Position numbers and translations under genes: made by a program
The notes under the pieces: generated by a model
What the model was told of the DNA's origin: nothing
What the model saw: the letters and a program-made list of their open reading frames with translations, nothing else
Databases searched by the model: none
Source of the DNA: Acidobacteriota bacterium
GTDB taxonomy: Bacteria; Acidobacteriota; Vicinamibacteria; Vicinamibacterales; UBA2999
DNA: 64,000 nt
Direction: 5' to 3'
Assembly (NCBI GenBank): GCA_018000455.1
Contig: JAGNJW010000001.1
Location: 1 to 64,000 of the forward strand
Part shown: in pieces, positions 8,848 to 17,378 of the stretch
Numbering within the stretch: position 1 is the first letter of the stretch
Layout of the letters: each line of letters starts with the position of its first letter

Positions 8848-9663
8848 CTACGGCAGGATGGCGAACACCCGCACCTGGCCGCCCGACCCGCCTTCGAGCT
8901 TGATCGGAGCCACGACGAGGTAGGCACCGGTGGCCGGGAGCCGTCCCAGATCGGCCAGGTTCTCGAGGTGATACTTTCCGGCGCCATTGACGATGCCGTG
9001 CACGGCGTAGTCTTGCGACAGCCCGTAATCGACGCTGCCGTCGTCGATGCCGATGCCCCTGATGGAGCGCTCCTGCACGAGCAGCGTGGCGGCCTCGACC
9101 GAGAAGCCAGGGAAACGCATGTGTCCGTCGGCGTCGCGCGGATAGTAGGCCTGCTGATCCGGCCACTTCCGGCTCCACCCTGTTGACATCAGGACGATGG
9201 CGCCGTCGGGAAGGCGGCCGTGCGTGGCTTCCCAGCCGAGCACGTCGTCGACGGTCAATCGATAGTCGGGATTCTGGGCGCACTTGGCCGTGGCGTCGAT
9301 GACCGCCGCCGGTCCCCACAGCTGGCCTGCGGTGAGCTGGTCGACCGACGCCTGATGATCGGCCGAGTGGATCGGCGCGTCGAGATGAGTGCCGAAGTGC
9401 TCCGGCAGCGCATAGGCCCCCATGGACGTGGCGCCACTTGGCTGGCGGCTGAGGATGTCGTAGCGGAAGGGCGTGGTTGGCGCATCCGACCAGTACGGCG
9501 TCGTTGCACTGAGGGCGTGGCTGAGGTCGACGATCCGGTCTGTTCGCAGGAGGTCTGCCACACCGGTCGGTCGAGTGTCGGTCACGGCGGGTTGCGTGGC
9601 CTGCTGGCAGCCGGCCATCAGAAGGGCGCCCGCCACCATCGTCCAGTGCATCGTTGTGTTCAT
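8848..9663 (-). CDS. Cyclase-family (kynurenine formamidase-like) lipoprotein
   Basis: A 271-residue protein with a lipoprotein signal (ALLMAGC, lipid Cys at residue 19). The mature part is a PF04199 cyclase-like metal hydrolase. DLSHALSATTPYW is the usual first block, and HFGTHLDAPIH is the family signature HxGTHxDxPxH that binds the divalent metal. VLMSTGWSRKW and GIGIDDGSVDYG are later conserved segments. Family members hydrolyse N-formylkynurenine, isatin or related cyclic amides. A lipoprotein version would act in the periplasm or on the outer membrane; the substrate is unknown. The gene is 78 bp upstream of the amine oxidase on the same strand, so the two may be co-transcribed. Confidence 0.88.
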   Translation of the reverse strand: MNTTMHWTMVAGALLMAGCQQATQPAVTDTRPTGVADLLRTDRIVDLSHALSATTPYWSDAPTTPFRYDILSRQPSGATSMGAYALPEHFGTHLDAPIHSADHQASVDQLTAGQLWGPAAVIDATAKCAQNPDYRLTVDDVLGWEATHGRLPDGAIVLMSTGWSRKWPDQQAYYPRDADGHMRFPGFSVEAATLLVQERSIRGIGIDDGSVDYGLSQDYAVHGIVNGAGKYHLENLADLGRLPATGAYLVVAPIKLEGGSGGQVRVFAILP

Positions 9664-9732
9664 CCAGTGCCCCTTGCGCCGTCGGTCACGGCCAGCGCCC
9701 TTGCGGCAAAGCCGACACCATCGCGAGCATGC

Positions 9733-11364
9733 TCACTGCCCTTGCCGCTGGGCCGTGACTCGCACCGTCTCATCCACGAACACCTGGCCGTTGTCATCTC
9801 GGTAACCGTCGAGCACGGCCGAACGTGGGCTGGCTGCCGAGAGCAGCACGCCGACCATCCCCAGGAGCACGACTCCGGCGGCGATCGCAGCTCCGTGGGT
9901 GTCGAGCCGGCGGCTGCACCCGGCGCGCGCGGCCAGCGCTTCGAGGGCGATCGCCTGGAGCACCCACAAGACGGGCAGGTAGGCCACCACCAGCCGGACA
10001 TAGCCGTAGAACAGCCACGTCGACGCCAGGAGCGTGACGACCGGGATGGCGAAGAGCCACGCCATATCGGGTGAACGTCGGTGAAGCAGGTACCACCCGA
10101 ACACCAGGAGTCCGAGGTGAATCGGCGCCAGCCACGTCGCGTCGGGTTCGACGACATCGACCCGTCGTCGCATGCCGTCGACCCCCACTGGTGTATCGAG
10201 GGGGCCGTATCCGAGCGCCAGAGCGCCGTACGCGATCCTGGTCTTTCGCTGCAGCAGCTGCAGGGCGTCGGCCGGATGATCGAGCCACCAGGCCACGCCG
10301 ATGCGGTAGCCGTCCGTGTACAGCCGGTGCACGGAGGCCACCGAGAGATCGAGTCGCCCAGCGTCGAGGAGCGCCTCCTCTTCGGCAGACGTCGGCACGA
10401 GCAACGGGTGATCGCTGTTCGGGCCACCGTCGGCCTCGGCGTGATTTGCCAACGCGAAGCTGAACGCACCGTAGCTCGTCACGGGCGCCAGGCGCGGCAG
10501 CGGCGCGGTGAGCCTGGAGGCATTGCGGGTGTTGAAGGCGTCGATGCTGCGCCAGTTCGCGATCGTGCTGGGAGTGAGCGCCGCCGCCACTCCGGCCGCG
10601 TAGGCAGCGAGCACCAGCAGGCGCGATGCCGCCGCTCCGGAACGAGCCACATGAATACCAATCAGCACGCACCCGAGCAGGAACTCGGCGCGCACGACCG
10701 ACGTCAGACCCGCCACGACGCCGATGGCGAACGCCGCCCCCGCTGCCGTCGGCCCGGGAAGGTCGAACCAGGCGTGGCGCCTCGCCAGCACCATCACGGC
10801 GAGCAGCCCGGCCAGCAGCAACCCATACAGCGCCTCGGTGTTCGCCACGGTGCCCTGCACGGCGTGTCCGAAATGAAAGACGGCGATCGGCGCTATGAGG
10901 GCAAGCACGCATCGCCCGCCGACGAGCCGCGCAAGCACCGCCGCGCCGCCGCACGCCAGGCCGCTCAGCAGCGCCACGAACGCCTTGACCGCAGCTGGAT
11001 CTGCCGGTGACCCTGCCGTCGGGTCGTAGCCCGCGACAGCGTAGAACGCCGCCAGGACGAAGGGCCAGCCGGAGGGGTGGAACGGCACGCCGTTGTCGAA
11101 CGGCTGACCGGCGACGATGGCCGAGGCGAAGGCCGAGAACGCGCGCGCGTCGCCGAGATAGAACGCCGAGCCGATGGCCTCACGCTCGTTCCAGATGACC
11201 GGCAGCAGGAGTCGCACGGCTGTGGCCGTGGCCGTCACCAGAGCCACGAGCCCTGTGTCATGGCGCGTCCATGCTTGGACTGGCGTCGGTGCCGACGGGG
11301 ATGACGCCCTCGACTTGACGCCGCCCGCCGCCGCGCGGCGCTCTGACCGTAGTCGGCGTGCCAT
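9733..11364 (-). CDS. Polytopic membrane protein, GT-C (family 39-like) glycosyltransferase candidate
   Basis: A 543-residue integral membrane protein with roughly ten hydrophobic helices, starting near residue 38 (TGLVALVTATATAVRLLLPV) and ending near residue 505. The first periplasmic loop contains YLGDARAFSAFASAI and a following GWPFVLAAFYAVAG helix. An early loop acidic residue is typical of GT-C glycosyltransferases such as ArnT/PMT, which use polyprenyl-phosphate sugars. A long soluble loop (about residues 275-395) precedes the last helices. Assignment rests on topology and general resemblance, not on a strong motif. It sits upstream of the cyclase lipoprotein on the same strand, with a 69-bp gap. 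Confidence 0.65.
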   Translation of the reverse strand: MARRLRSERRAAAGGVKSRASSPSAPTPVQAWTRHDTGLVALVTATATAVRLLLPVIWNEREAIGSAFYLGDARAFSAFASAIVAGQPFDNGVPFHPSGWPFVLAAFYAVAGYDPTAGSPADPAAVKAFVALLSGLACGGAAVLARLVGGRCVLALIAPIAVFHFGHAVQGTVANTEALYGLLLAGLLAVMVLARRHAWFDLPGPTAAGAAFAIGVVAGLTSVVRAEFLLGCVLIGIHVARSGAAASRLLVLAAYAAGVAAALTPSTIANWRSIDAFNTRNASRLTAPLPRLAPVTSYGAFSFALANHAEADGGPNSDHPLLVPTSAEEEALLDAGRLDLSVASVHRLYTDGYRIGVAWWLDHPADALQLLQRKTRIAYGALALGYGPLDTPVGVDGMRRRVDVVEPDATWLAPIHLGLLVFGWYLLHRRSPDMAWLFAIPVVTLLASTWLFYGYVRLVVAYLPVLWVLQAIALEALAARAGCSRRLDTHGAAIAAGVVLLGMVGVLLSAASPRSAVLDGYRDDNGQVFVDETVRVTAQRQGQ

Positions 11365-11489
11365 GCTCGCCGCGAGTGTACACGGCGCCTCGGCGGCGTG
11401 GCTCAGTCAGGGGCGTGCCGCCCCCGGGCTCACGACCCTTCGGATTCCCAACCGGATTGTGATACTCAACAGGCAACGGAGGTCGCCAC

Positions 11490-11978
11490 ATGCGAACCAC
11501 AGCGCTTTTCACCGTCGGCGTCATGGCTCTCGGCTTGGTCGCCTGCTCGGATTCGGCGCCGCGCCCGTTCGGAGAACCGGAGACCAAGGCTATCAACGAG
11601 CTGGTGGCCGAATTCGTCACCATCTACAACGCCAAGGATGCCCCCAAGCTGTCGCGGCTGTTCACGGAGGGCGGCGCCGTGATGCCCCCCAACGCCTCCA
11701 CGATGCGCAACACGGAGAACATTCGCGAGTACTACGTAGGCCGCTTCGCGGCAGGCGCGGCGGATCTAGTCCTGGAACCCCAGACGATCGCCGGCTCGGG
11801 CAACCTGGCGTTTGCGAGCGGCGACTACCGGTTGAACATGAAGCCGCCTGAGGGTCAGGCGCACCGCGATCGGGGCAAGTTCATCTTCATCCTGCGAGCG
11901 TTCAACGGCCAGTGGCGTCTCGATCACCTGATGTTCAGCAGCGACTTCGGTCCCGAGGGTGGCCCGGCTTCCGACTGA
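11490..11978 (+). CDS. SnoaL/DUF4440-like exported lipoprotein
   Basis: A 162-residue protein with a lipoprotein signal peptide (VMALGLVAC, Cys at residue 19). The mature domain has the order of the NTF2-like DUF4440/SnoaL fold: helix AINELVAEFVTIYNAKDA, then LSRLFTEGGAVMPPN, an NIREYYVGRF helix, and beta strands ending in KFIFILRAFNGQWRLDHLMFSS. These proteins bind small hydrophobic ligands or act as isomerase-like enzymes, and the role is usually unknown. A good ribosome binding site (GGAGG about 8 nt upstream) supports the start. It stands alone, divergent from the GT-C gene, with about 175 bp of empty sequence after it. Confidence 0.8.
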   Translation: MRTTALFTVGVMALGLVACSDSAPRPFGEPETKAINELVAEFVTIYNAKDAPKLSRLFTEGGAVMPPNASTMRNTENIREYYVGRFAAGAADLVLEPQTIAGSGNLAFASGDYRLNMKPPEGQAHRDRGKFIFILRAFNGQWRLDHLMFSSDFGPEGGPASD

Positions 11979-12152
11979 TCGTCCCGGCATCCAATCTGGA
12001 GCGCCGTCATGGCACGCTTCACACTGCTCGCCAGACGGCACAACGCACGACTCACGCCTCTGACACGCGCCTGACACGATGTGCCATTCGCCACGCCGAC
12101 CGCCGCGGCAAGCGGCAGACCAGCGTGGCGATGACAACGGCTCCGCGTGGGC

Positions 12153-14297
12153 TTACGGCACGACCACCGTCTGCGGAGCCGTGAACGTGCTGCCGCCGCA
12201 GGCGTTCACCGCCTGCACCCGCAAGGTGTAGGAGCCGGACGGAACAGCCACGCTCAGGCTGCGTCCCCCAAGCGGCAAGGCGCCCGTGAACACGCCGCTG
12301 GTCACGTCGAGCACGAAGCTGCTTGGCGCCGGACCGCTGGTTGCCGTTTCCCAGTCGAGGAACAACGTGCTCCCGGAACTGAAGGCCAGGAAGTTCGACG
12401 GCGGCAGCGGCACGCCGGAGCAGCCGCCGGGGAACGTGAGCGTGACGGCGTTCGATGACGTGCTGGAGCCGACGGCGTTCGTGGCCCGCAGACTGAACGT
12501 ATAGGTGCCGCCAGGCACGGCCGGGAAACTGAAGGTGTCCGACAGGCCGAGCGGCAGGGAGGCACTCACGGTGCCGCTCACGTCGAGCACCAGGCCCGTC
12601 GGAGCGCCGCCGCCGAACGTGTTGGTCCAGGCCAGCGTCAGCGCCGATCCGGCCACCGTCCCGAGCAGGTTGCCGGGCGCCGAGGGCGGCACCGGCACGT
12701 TCATGTACAGCGGGATCTCGTTCGAGACACCGCTAGACCCGCCGCCATCGACGGCGCGCACCCGCACGTAGAACGTGCCGGTCGGCGCACTGACGGTGAA
12801 CGACGGTACCGCGCCGAGCGGCAGCGACACCACCAGGCCGCCGGGCGTGACGCCAGCCTCCAGCACGTAGCCGGTCGGCGCCGGACCAATCGCCGGCGGC
12901 GTCCAGCGGAAGGTCACGACGGAGCCGGCCATCGACGAGATGCGCAGCGCCGGCTGCACGGTGGTGGGTGCATTGACCGCAATCGACACGGTGGCCAGAT
13001 TGCTCGGGCCGCCCGCATTGTTGGCGCGATACGTGAAGGCATCGCCGCCCGTGTAGCCCGCATTCGGCGTGTAGGTGAAGCTGCCGTTGGCCGAGAGCGC
13101 CACCACGCCGTGGCTGGCGTTGGTGCCGAGCGATGTGGTGAGAGGCGTCGTGCCCGTGTCGTTGCCAAGCACTCCGAGTGCCGGCACCGACAGCGGCGTG
13201 TTGAACGCCGTCGAGTACGAGTCGTTCACCGCCGTGGCTCCGGTGATTGCCGTGCAGACGAAATCCCCGATCGAGATCGTGTCCACCGCCCAGCCCGTGG
13301 AGGACACGGAGTTGTCGCTCGCCATGCGCCAGCGCAGTTGCACGTTCTGGCCACCAGCAGACAACGGCAAGTTCACCACCGTCGTGATGTAGCCGCCGGC
13401 CGAGGTGCCCGACCACGCCTGACGCCCGGCGATGGGGCTACCAAAGGCGGTCGAAATGGTCGCGTTGTAGCCGCCACCCACGAACGAGCCCCCGGCCGTG
13501 ATGATGTCCTGGAAAGCGCCGCCGCCGATGCTGAGTTCCAGCACGCCGCCGTCGAACGTGCTCTCGGTGATGTAGTTGTGACGGAAGCTCAACCGGTTGG
13601 CGCCGGCGGGCACGGCAATCAGCGGGCTGACGAGCACGTTGTCGCTGACCGTCGAAGGATCGGCCGCGAACGCGCGGTTGGGCGCCGTGTCTGGCGAGGT
13701 GGTATTGGTGGCCCAGAGGTTCGCCGCGCCACCCAGCGTGCTGGTCGTCCAGCCGGCAGGCAGCGCCGGCGCCACGACTGCGTCGAAGTTCTGTGAGAAG
13801 GAGCTCGCGATGGCGCCGACCTGGAAGGGAGGGTAGGCAAACGTCTTCGTGGCGCCGCCGCTCTCAGCGGCTTGAAGGCTTGTCGTCACGGTGGCGCCAC
13901 AGGAGGCGCTGACGACGAACGTGAACGTGCGGCACGCGGTGGCACTAGGCGCGATCACGCCGTAGGACTGGGCGCCCGAGGGCGACGTCACGCCGCCCGA
14001 TGCCAGTAGCGTGCCGGTGACGCTGCCGCTCGAGGTGAGACCGGAGTTGGTCATGCACAGCGACACGCCAATGACCTCGCCAGGATCGAGGTGGCCGTTC
14101 GGAACCGACTCTGAGACGACTGTGCCAGTCGTTCCGATGATGCCAGGAACGTCGAATGCCTCCACGACCCGGGTGTTGCTTGCCCCGGTGCCCGCGTTGG
14201 TGATCTGCGCGCAACGCCCGGCGCAGTTCTGTGAAGATGGGCAGGAATTACGGCACGTCCACTCACAATAGCGCCAATTTCGGGAATACTCGGTCAC
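12153..14297 (-). CDS. FN3/Ig-like multidomain protein without signal peptide (probable 5'-truncated secreted protein)
   Basis: A 714-residue protein whose domains are all extracellular in style. Residues 30-165 are a CARDB/Ig-like block (NGHLDPGEVIGVSLCMTNSG). Residues 170-345 are a jelly-roll/MAM-like block (FSQNFDAVVAPALPAGWTTS, then STFDGGVLELSIGGGAF). Residues 350-440 are a cadherin-like repeat (LGNDTGTT, NGSFTYTPNAGYTGGDAFTY). Three FN3 domains then run to the C-terminal VVVP. Elsewhere this order forms the tail of secreted peptidases, with a signal peptide and catalytic domain ahead of it. Here the frame starts with GTG at MTEYSRNWRYCEW, with no signal peptide, and nothing catalytic lies upstream. 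Most likely a 5'-deleted gene, although a separately expressed form cannot be excluded. Confidence 0.7.
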   Translation of the reverse strand: MTEYSRNWRYCEWTCRNSCPSSQNCAGRCAQITNAGTGASNTRVVEAFDVPGIIGTTGTVVSESVPNGHLDPGEVIGVSLCMTNSGLTSSGSVTGTLLASGGVTSPSGAQSYGVIAPSATACRTFTFVVSASCGATVTTSLQAAESGGATKTFAYPPFQVGAIASSFSQNFDAVVAPALPAGWTTSTLGGAANLWATNTTSPDTAPNRAFAADPSTVSDNVLVSPLIAVPAGANRLSFRHNYITESTFDGGVLELSIGGGAFQDIITAGGSFVGGGYNATISTAFGSPIAGRQAWSGTSAGGYITTVVNLPLSAGGQNVQLRWRMASDNSVSSTGWAVDTISIGDFVCTAITGATAVNDSYSTAFNTPLSVPALGVLGNDTGTTPLTTSLGTNASHGVVALSANGSFTYTPNAGYTGGDAFTYRANNAGGPSNLATVSIAVNAPTTVQPALRISSMAGSVVTFRWTPPAIGPAPTGYVLEAGVTPGGLVVSLPLGAVPSFTVSAPTGTFYVRVRAVDGGGSSGVSNEIPLYMNVPVPPSAPGNLLGTVAGSALTLAWTNTFGGGAPTGLVLDVSGTVSASLPLGLSDTFSFPAVPGGTYTFSLRATNAVGSSTSSNAVTLTFPGGCSGVPLPPSNFLAFSSGSTLFLDWETATSGPAPSSFVLDVTSGVFTGALPLGGRSLSVAVPSGSYTLRVQAVNACGGSTFTAPQTVVVP

Positions 14298-14446
14298 GCT
14301 AGTAATTCGCGTCAGACCTTGACTTTCGGGACCGTCGCAGCCGACTTCCCCCGAGCTGTCCGAGACATTCCGGAGGGCGAATCACGCGGCGGTACAAGCC
14401 CGGCGCGGGGTCCGCATCCGTCGTCTAATGGAGCATGGGGCCATCG

Positions 14447-14851
14447 ATGCACGCCGCCCATTCGCTCGTGCTCGCGTTTTCATTCGTCGCTGTCGTGGCG
14501 TGCGACGAGTCGGTCCTCGGACCGAGCGCGAGCCTCGACCGCCAGTTCACGCTGGCCCCGGGCGAGACGGCGCACATAGAGAGCACGAGCCTCAGCGTGC
14601 AGTTCACGGGCGTCGGGGACGACTCGCGCTGTCCCGTTGACGTCGACTGTATTCAGGCCGGCAGTGCACTCGTGCGAATCACGGTGATGGATGGCCGCGC
14701 GCGACGCGATTACGAGCTGCACACCGCCGATGCCTCGCCGCTGCGCCACGGCGACCTGACGATTGCGCTGGTCGAACTCGCGCCCGAGCCCCGCAGTTCG
14801 CGCGTCATCAGGCCAGAAGACTATCGGCTGATTCTGAAGGCGACACGGTAG
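14447..14851 (+). CDS. Small lipoprotein of unknown function
   Basis: A 134-residue protein starting at MHAAHSLV; an ATG four codons earlier is also possible. It has a lipoprotein signal ending VAVVAC. The mature sequence has a strand FTLAPGETAHIESTSLSVQF and a cysteine pair in SRCPVDVDCIQAG. I recognise that pattern from short exported proteins of Acidobacteriota and Gemmatimonadota, where two Cys flank a Pro-Val-Asp segment and probably form a disulfide. No enzyme motif is visible. It is followed by the Nif11 peptide gene on the same strand after 148 bp. Confidence 0.72.
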   Translation: MHAAHSLVLAFSFVAVVACDESVLGPSASLDRQFTLAPGETAHIESTSLSVQFTGVGDDSRCPVDVDCIQAGSALVRITVMDGRARRDYELHTADASPLRHGDLTIALVELAPEPRSSRVIRPEDYRLILKATR

Positions 14852-14999
14852 ACGGCGGATGCCCGGCCTGGCGTGACCGGTCGATCTCGTCGCTGCACAA
14901 GACGACAGGCGCTGGCCTCCGGCGCAACGAGACGCTGCGCGGTCGCGGGGGCGTCGCATGATGTCCGATATACTTCATGGCGCAAGAGGAGGCCGAGAG

Positions 15000-15305
15000 A
15001 TGAGCAACGAGTCGTTCAAGGCATTCATGTCACGTGTGAACGAAGACGAAGGGCTGCGCGAGAAGCTGCGCGCGGCTGGCGGCGGCGATGGGCTGTCACT
15101 GCAGGCGCTGGCGGAGTTCGCCGGCGCCCACGGTCATGCGTTTTCGGTCGAGGATGTGACCTCGGAACTGTCCGACGCGCAGCTCGGCGCCGTGGCTGGC
15201 GGGCTCACCACGGCCCCGCTGCTGTTTGACAAGGCCTCGCCTTACCTGACGTTCTACAAGCTCGGCGGGTCCGACTTGATGAGCACCTACATCAAGCTCA
15301 CGTGA
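15000..15305 (+). CDS. Nif11-leader precursor peptide lacking core cysteine (RiPP candidate 1)
   Basis: A 101-residue peptide. The start at 15000 follows AGAGGAGGCC; an ATG 14 codons upstream lacks such a site. Residues 1-68 are a Nif11-type leader: FKAFMSRVNEDEGLREKLR, LAEFAGAHGHAFSVEDV, then ELSDAQLGAVAGG, ending in the double-glycine cleavage site used by peptidase-domain ABC exporters. The 33-residue core begins LTTAPLLFDK and ends MSTYIKLT. It has six Ser/Thr but no Cys, so it cannot form lanthionines by itself. The leader end closely resembles that of the precursor at 25803 (both read AVAGG). An 8-bp inverted repeat follows the stop (15315-15322 with 15360-15367), without a T-run. Modification, if any, is unknown. 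Confidence 0.85.
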   Translation: MSNESFKAFMSRVNEDEGLREKLRAAGGGDGLSLQALAEFAGAHGHAFSVEDVTSELSDAQLGAVAGGLTTAPLLFDKASPYLTFYKLGGSDLMSTYIKLT

Positions 15306-15396
15306 GACCGGCTGGAGACGCGCTTCCCATCACGCCGCCGGCCCCGGCGAAGGGACCGGCGCGTCTCAGCTGCAGTACCGCCCGAATCGACCGGCG

Positions 15397-16914
15397 ATGA
15401 ACCCACCGCCGCGCTTCGCAGGCACGAACGCCCGCGACGTGGTCCGCGCTGTGTTCGATGAAGCCGGATACACGGAGGCCGAGCTCGGCCGGAACCTTGG
15501 GCCGGGCATCGCCGCCCTGATGTCGGTCGGCGCGCACGTCGCGCACGTCGGGCGCGCCCGGTCCTATGGCGGACACACGGCGCAGGCCCTCCTGGCGCGG
15601 CTGTTCCTCCTCGGGCAGGCAGCGACGTGGGAAGAGGCCTGCGACCTGCTGGGCCACGACCGGGTGACTTCGTTTCGTCAGGCTGGCTTGCTCACCGGCG
15701 ACACCGGGTGCCTCGCCGCGGTGGGCATGACGCCGGTGGGCGAGCTCCTCATCGCCCACGACCGCCGCGATGCGCATCGATCGGGCGCGGCCGCGTTCGT
15801 GCCAGGCCCGGCTCCGGCGACGCGCCGCTTTGCGGATCTGGCGATCCGCCGCCCCGGCGCGACGGTGCTCGACCTCGGCTGCGGCCAGGGGCTGCTGGCG
15901 CTGCTTGCCGCCGAGCTCGGCGGGCGGGTCGTGGCAACCGATCTCAACCCGCGCGCGGTCGCCTTCGTCGCCTTCAACGCCGCGCTGAATCGCCTCGACA
16001 ACGTCGCCTGCCTCCAGGGCGATCTCTTCGCGCCCGTCGCCGGCCAACGCTTCGATCTCGTCCTGTCGAACCCGCCGTTCGTGATCTCGCCTGCCTCCGC
16101 GTTCCTGTATCGTGACGGCCCCGGCATCTGCGAGCGCATCGCGCGCGAGGCGCCAGCGTGTCTTGCCAGCGGCGGCGTCCTGCAGATGGCGGCGAACTGG
16201 CCCTGCCATCGTGGCCACGACTGGAAGGCGGACCTGCTTGCCTGGTGTGGCGACGCCGGCTGCGACGTCTGGGTGCTGCAGTCGGACCGTCTCGATCCGG
16301 TGACCTACGCCACCATCTGGCTGAGGCAGGCGCACGACGTCCTGTCCGAACTGGGACCCGATCTCGATGAGTGGCTGGCGTTCTACGACCGGGCCGGCAT
16401 CGAGGCCATTGGGGCCGGCGTCATCACCATGCGCCGCCGGGGAGAACGTGACCCCGGGCCGCCGTACTGGTTCGAGATCCGCGACATGCCGCCGCTGCAT
16501 GGTCCCGGCGGGGACACGATTGCGCGCGTGCTGGCCGCCAGGGATGTGCTGGCACGGCTCGACGACTCGACGCTGCTCGATGCGTTCGTCGCCCTCGCGC
16601 CGGAGGCCAGGTCCGTGGCCACCCGCCGCCCTGCCGCGACCGGATGGGAACAGAACACCAGTGAGCTGCGGCTCACACGAGGGCTCGCCTTAGCGCTTCG
16701 ACTCGACCCGGCCGGCACCGCCATCGCGGGGTTCCTGGATGGCACGCGGCCGGCACGCGCCGCGGTCGAGACATTCGCTGCCGCGGTGGGCGTGCCGGCA
16801 GCGGCGGTGATGCCCGGCGTGCCCGCGCTGCTGCGACGGTTGATCGAAACGGGACTGGCCGTCGTGCGCGAGGGAGATGCGAGCGACCCGGCGTCTGCAC
16901 CAGGTCGGCCATGA
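15397..16914 (+). CDS. Class I methyltransferase with winged-helix-like flanks (NPPF type)
   Basis: A 505-residue protein. Residues 1-140 are a helical, winged-helix-like region. The central methyltransferase domain has VLDLGCGQGLLALLA (motif I), VVATDLNPRAVAF (motif II) and the catalytic SNPPFV (motif IV). The Asn-Pro-Pro-Phe/Tyr form is used by enzymes that methylate amide or exocyclic amino nitrogens. The last 150 residues are a second helical domain. This architecture resembles a family widespread in Actinomycetota (DUF7059/DUF7782-type), whose substrate I do not know. It begins 91 bp after the Nif11 peptide, so a role in peptide methylation is possible but unproven; a housekeeping nucleic-acid role is equally likely. 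Confidence 0.8.
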   Translation: MNPPPRFAGTNARDVVRAVFDEAGYTEAELGRNLGPGIAALMSVGAHVAHVGRARSYGGHTAQALLARLFLLGQAATWEEACDLLGHDRVTSFRQAGLLTGDTGCLAAVGMTPVGELLIAHDRRDAHRSGAAAFVPGPAPATRRFADLAIRRPGATVLDLGCGQGLLALLAAELGGRVVATDLNPRAVAFVAFNAALNRLDNVACLQGDLFAPVAGQRFDLVLSNPPFVISPASAFLYRDGPGICERIAREAPACLASGGVLQMAANWPCHRGHDWKADLLAWCGDAGCDVWVLQSDRLDPVTYATIWLRQAHDVLSELGPDLDEWLAFYDRAGIEAIGAGVITMRRRGERDPGPPYWFEIRDMPPLHGPGGDTIARVLAARDVLARLDDSTLLDAFVALAPEARSVATRRPAATGWEQNTSELRLTRGLALALRLDPAGTAIAGFLDGTRPARAAVETFAAAVGVPAAAVMPGVPALLRRLIETGLAVVREGDASDPASAPGRP

Positions 16915-16995
16915 CAGGGACGAGCGAGTGGGCACCCCGGCCGCCGTCATGGGAAGGGCCGACAGCGGCGAGCGCAGGCGCTGACGACAGCAATT

Positions 16996-17238
16996 ACCGC
17001 CCGGACCCGCGCCGGCCTTGCCGCTGAAGATCACGGTCTCGTGCATGCGCTTCACCTGCACGTCGAGGAGCGACGCGGGATCGACGTCGATGCCGAGCTG
17101 CCGGCGGATGAACGACGCGAGTCGCTCCTTGTTCCGGCGCTTCACGCGCCCGAACTCCTGCCTGAACCGTGGATCGTCGGCCAGCGGCGCCAGGCGGCGC
17201 AGCTGCGACAGGTCGCAGGCCCAGCCCGGGCCGAGTCG
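16996..17238 (-). pseudogene. Remnant of an alpha-glucan (glycogen) phosphorylase gene
   Basis: On the minus strand the sequence reads DLSQLRRLAPLADDPRF, GRVKRRNKERLASFI, then LLDVQVKRMHE, immediately followed by TVIFSGKAGAGPG. In GlgP/MalP phosphorylases the first block leads to VKRIHEYKRQ. Only after about 30 further residues comes TFIFGGKAAPGY. So this is a C-terminal-third fragment with an internal deletion that joins the two conserved blocks in frame. Flanking sequence on both sides is unrelated, and nothing of the pyridoxal-phosphate region remains. The rest of the 460-bp gap between 16915 and 17378 holds no other feature I can identify. Confidence 0.75.
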
Positions 17239-17378
17239 GCTCGTGGCTCGTATGCGTGGCGCAGCTTCGAATCGAGAGCGACGCACGCGCGATTCAGATC
17301 GTCTAGAATCGCTCACGTTCTGCTCCGTGGCTCGCCCATCGGCCACACTGTCACCCCTCGACTCGTGAGATCCAATCG

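Noticed and set aside
15315-15367. Inverted repeat after the first Nif11 gene as a terminator
   Set aside because: The 8-bp stem encloses about 37 nt and has no T-run, so it does not meet terminator criteria.
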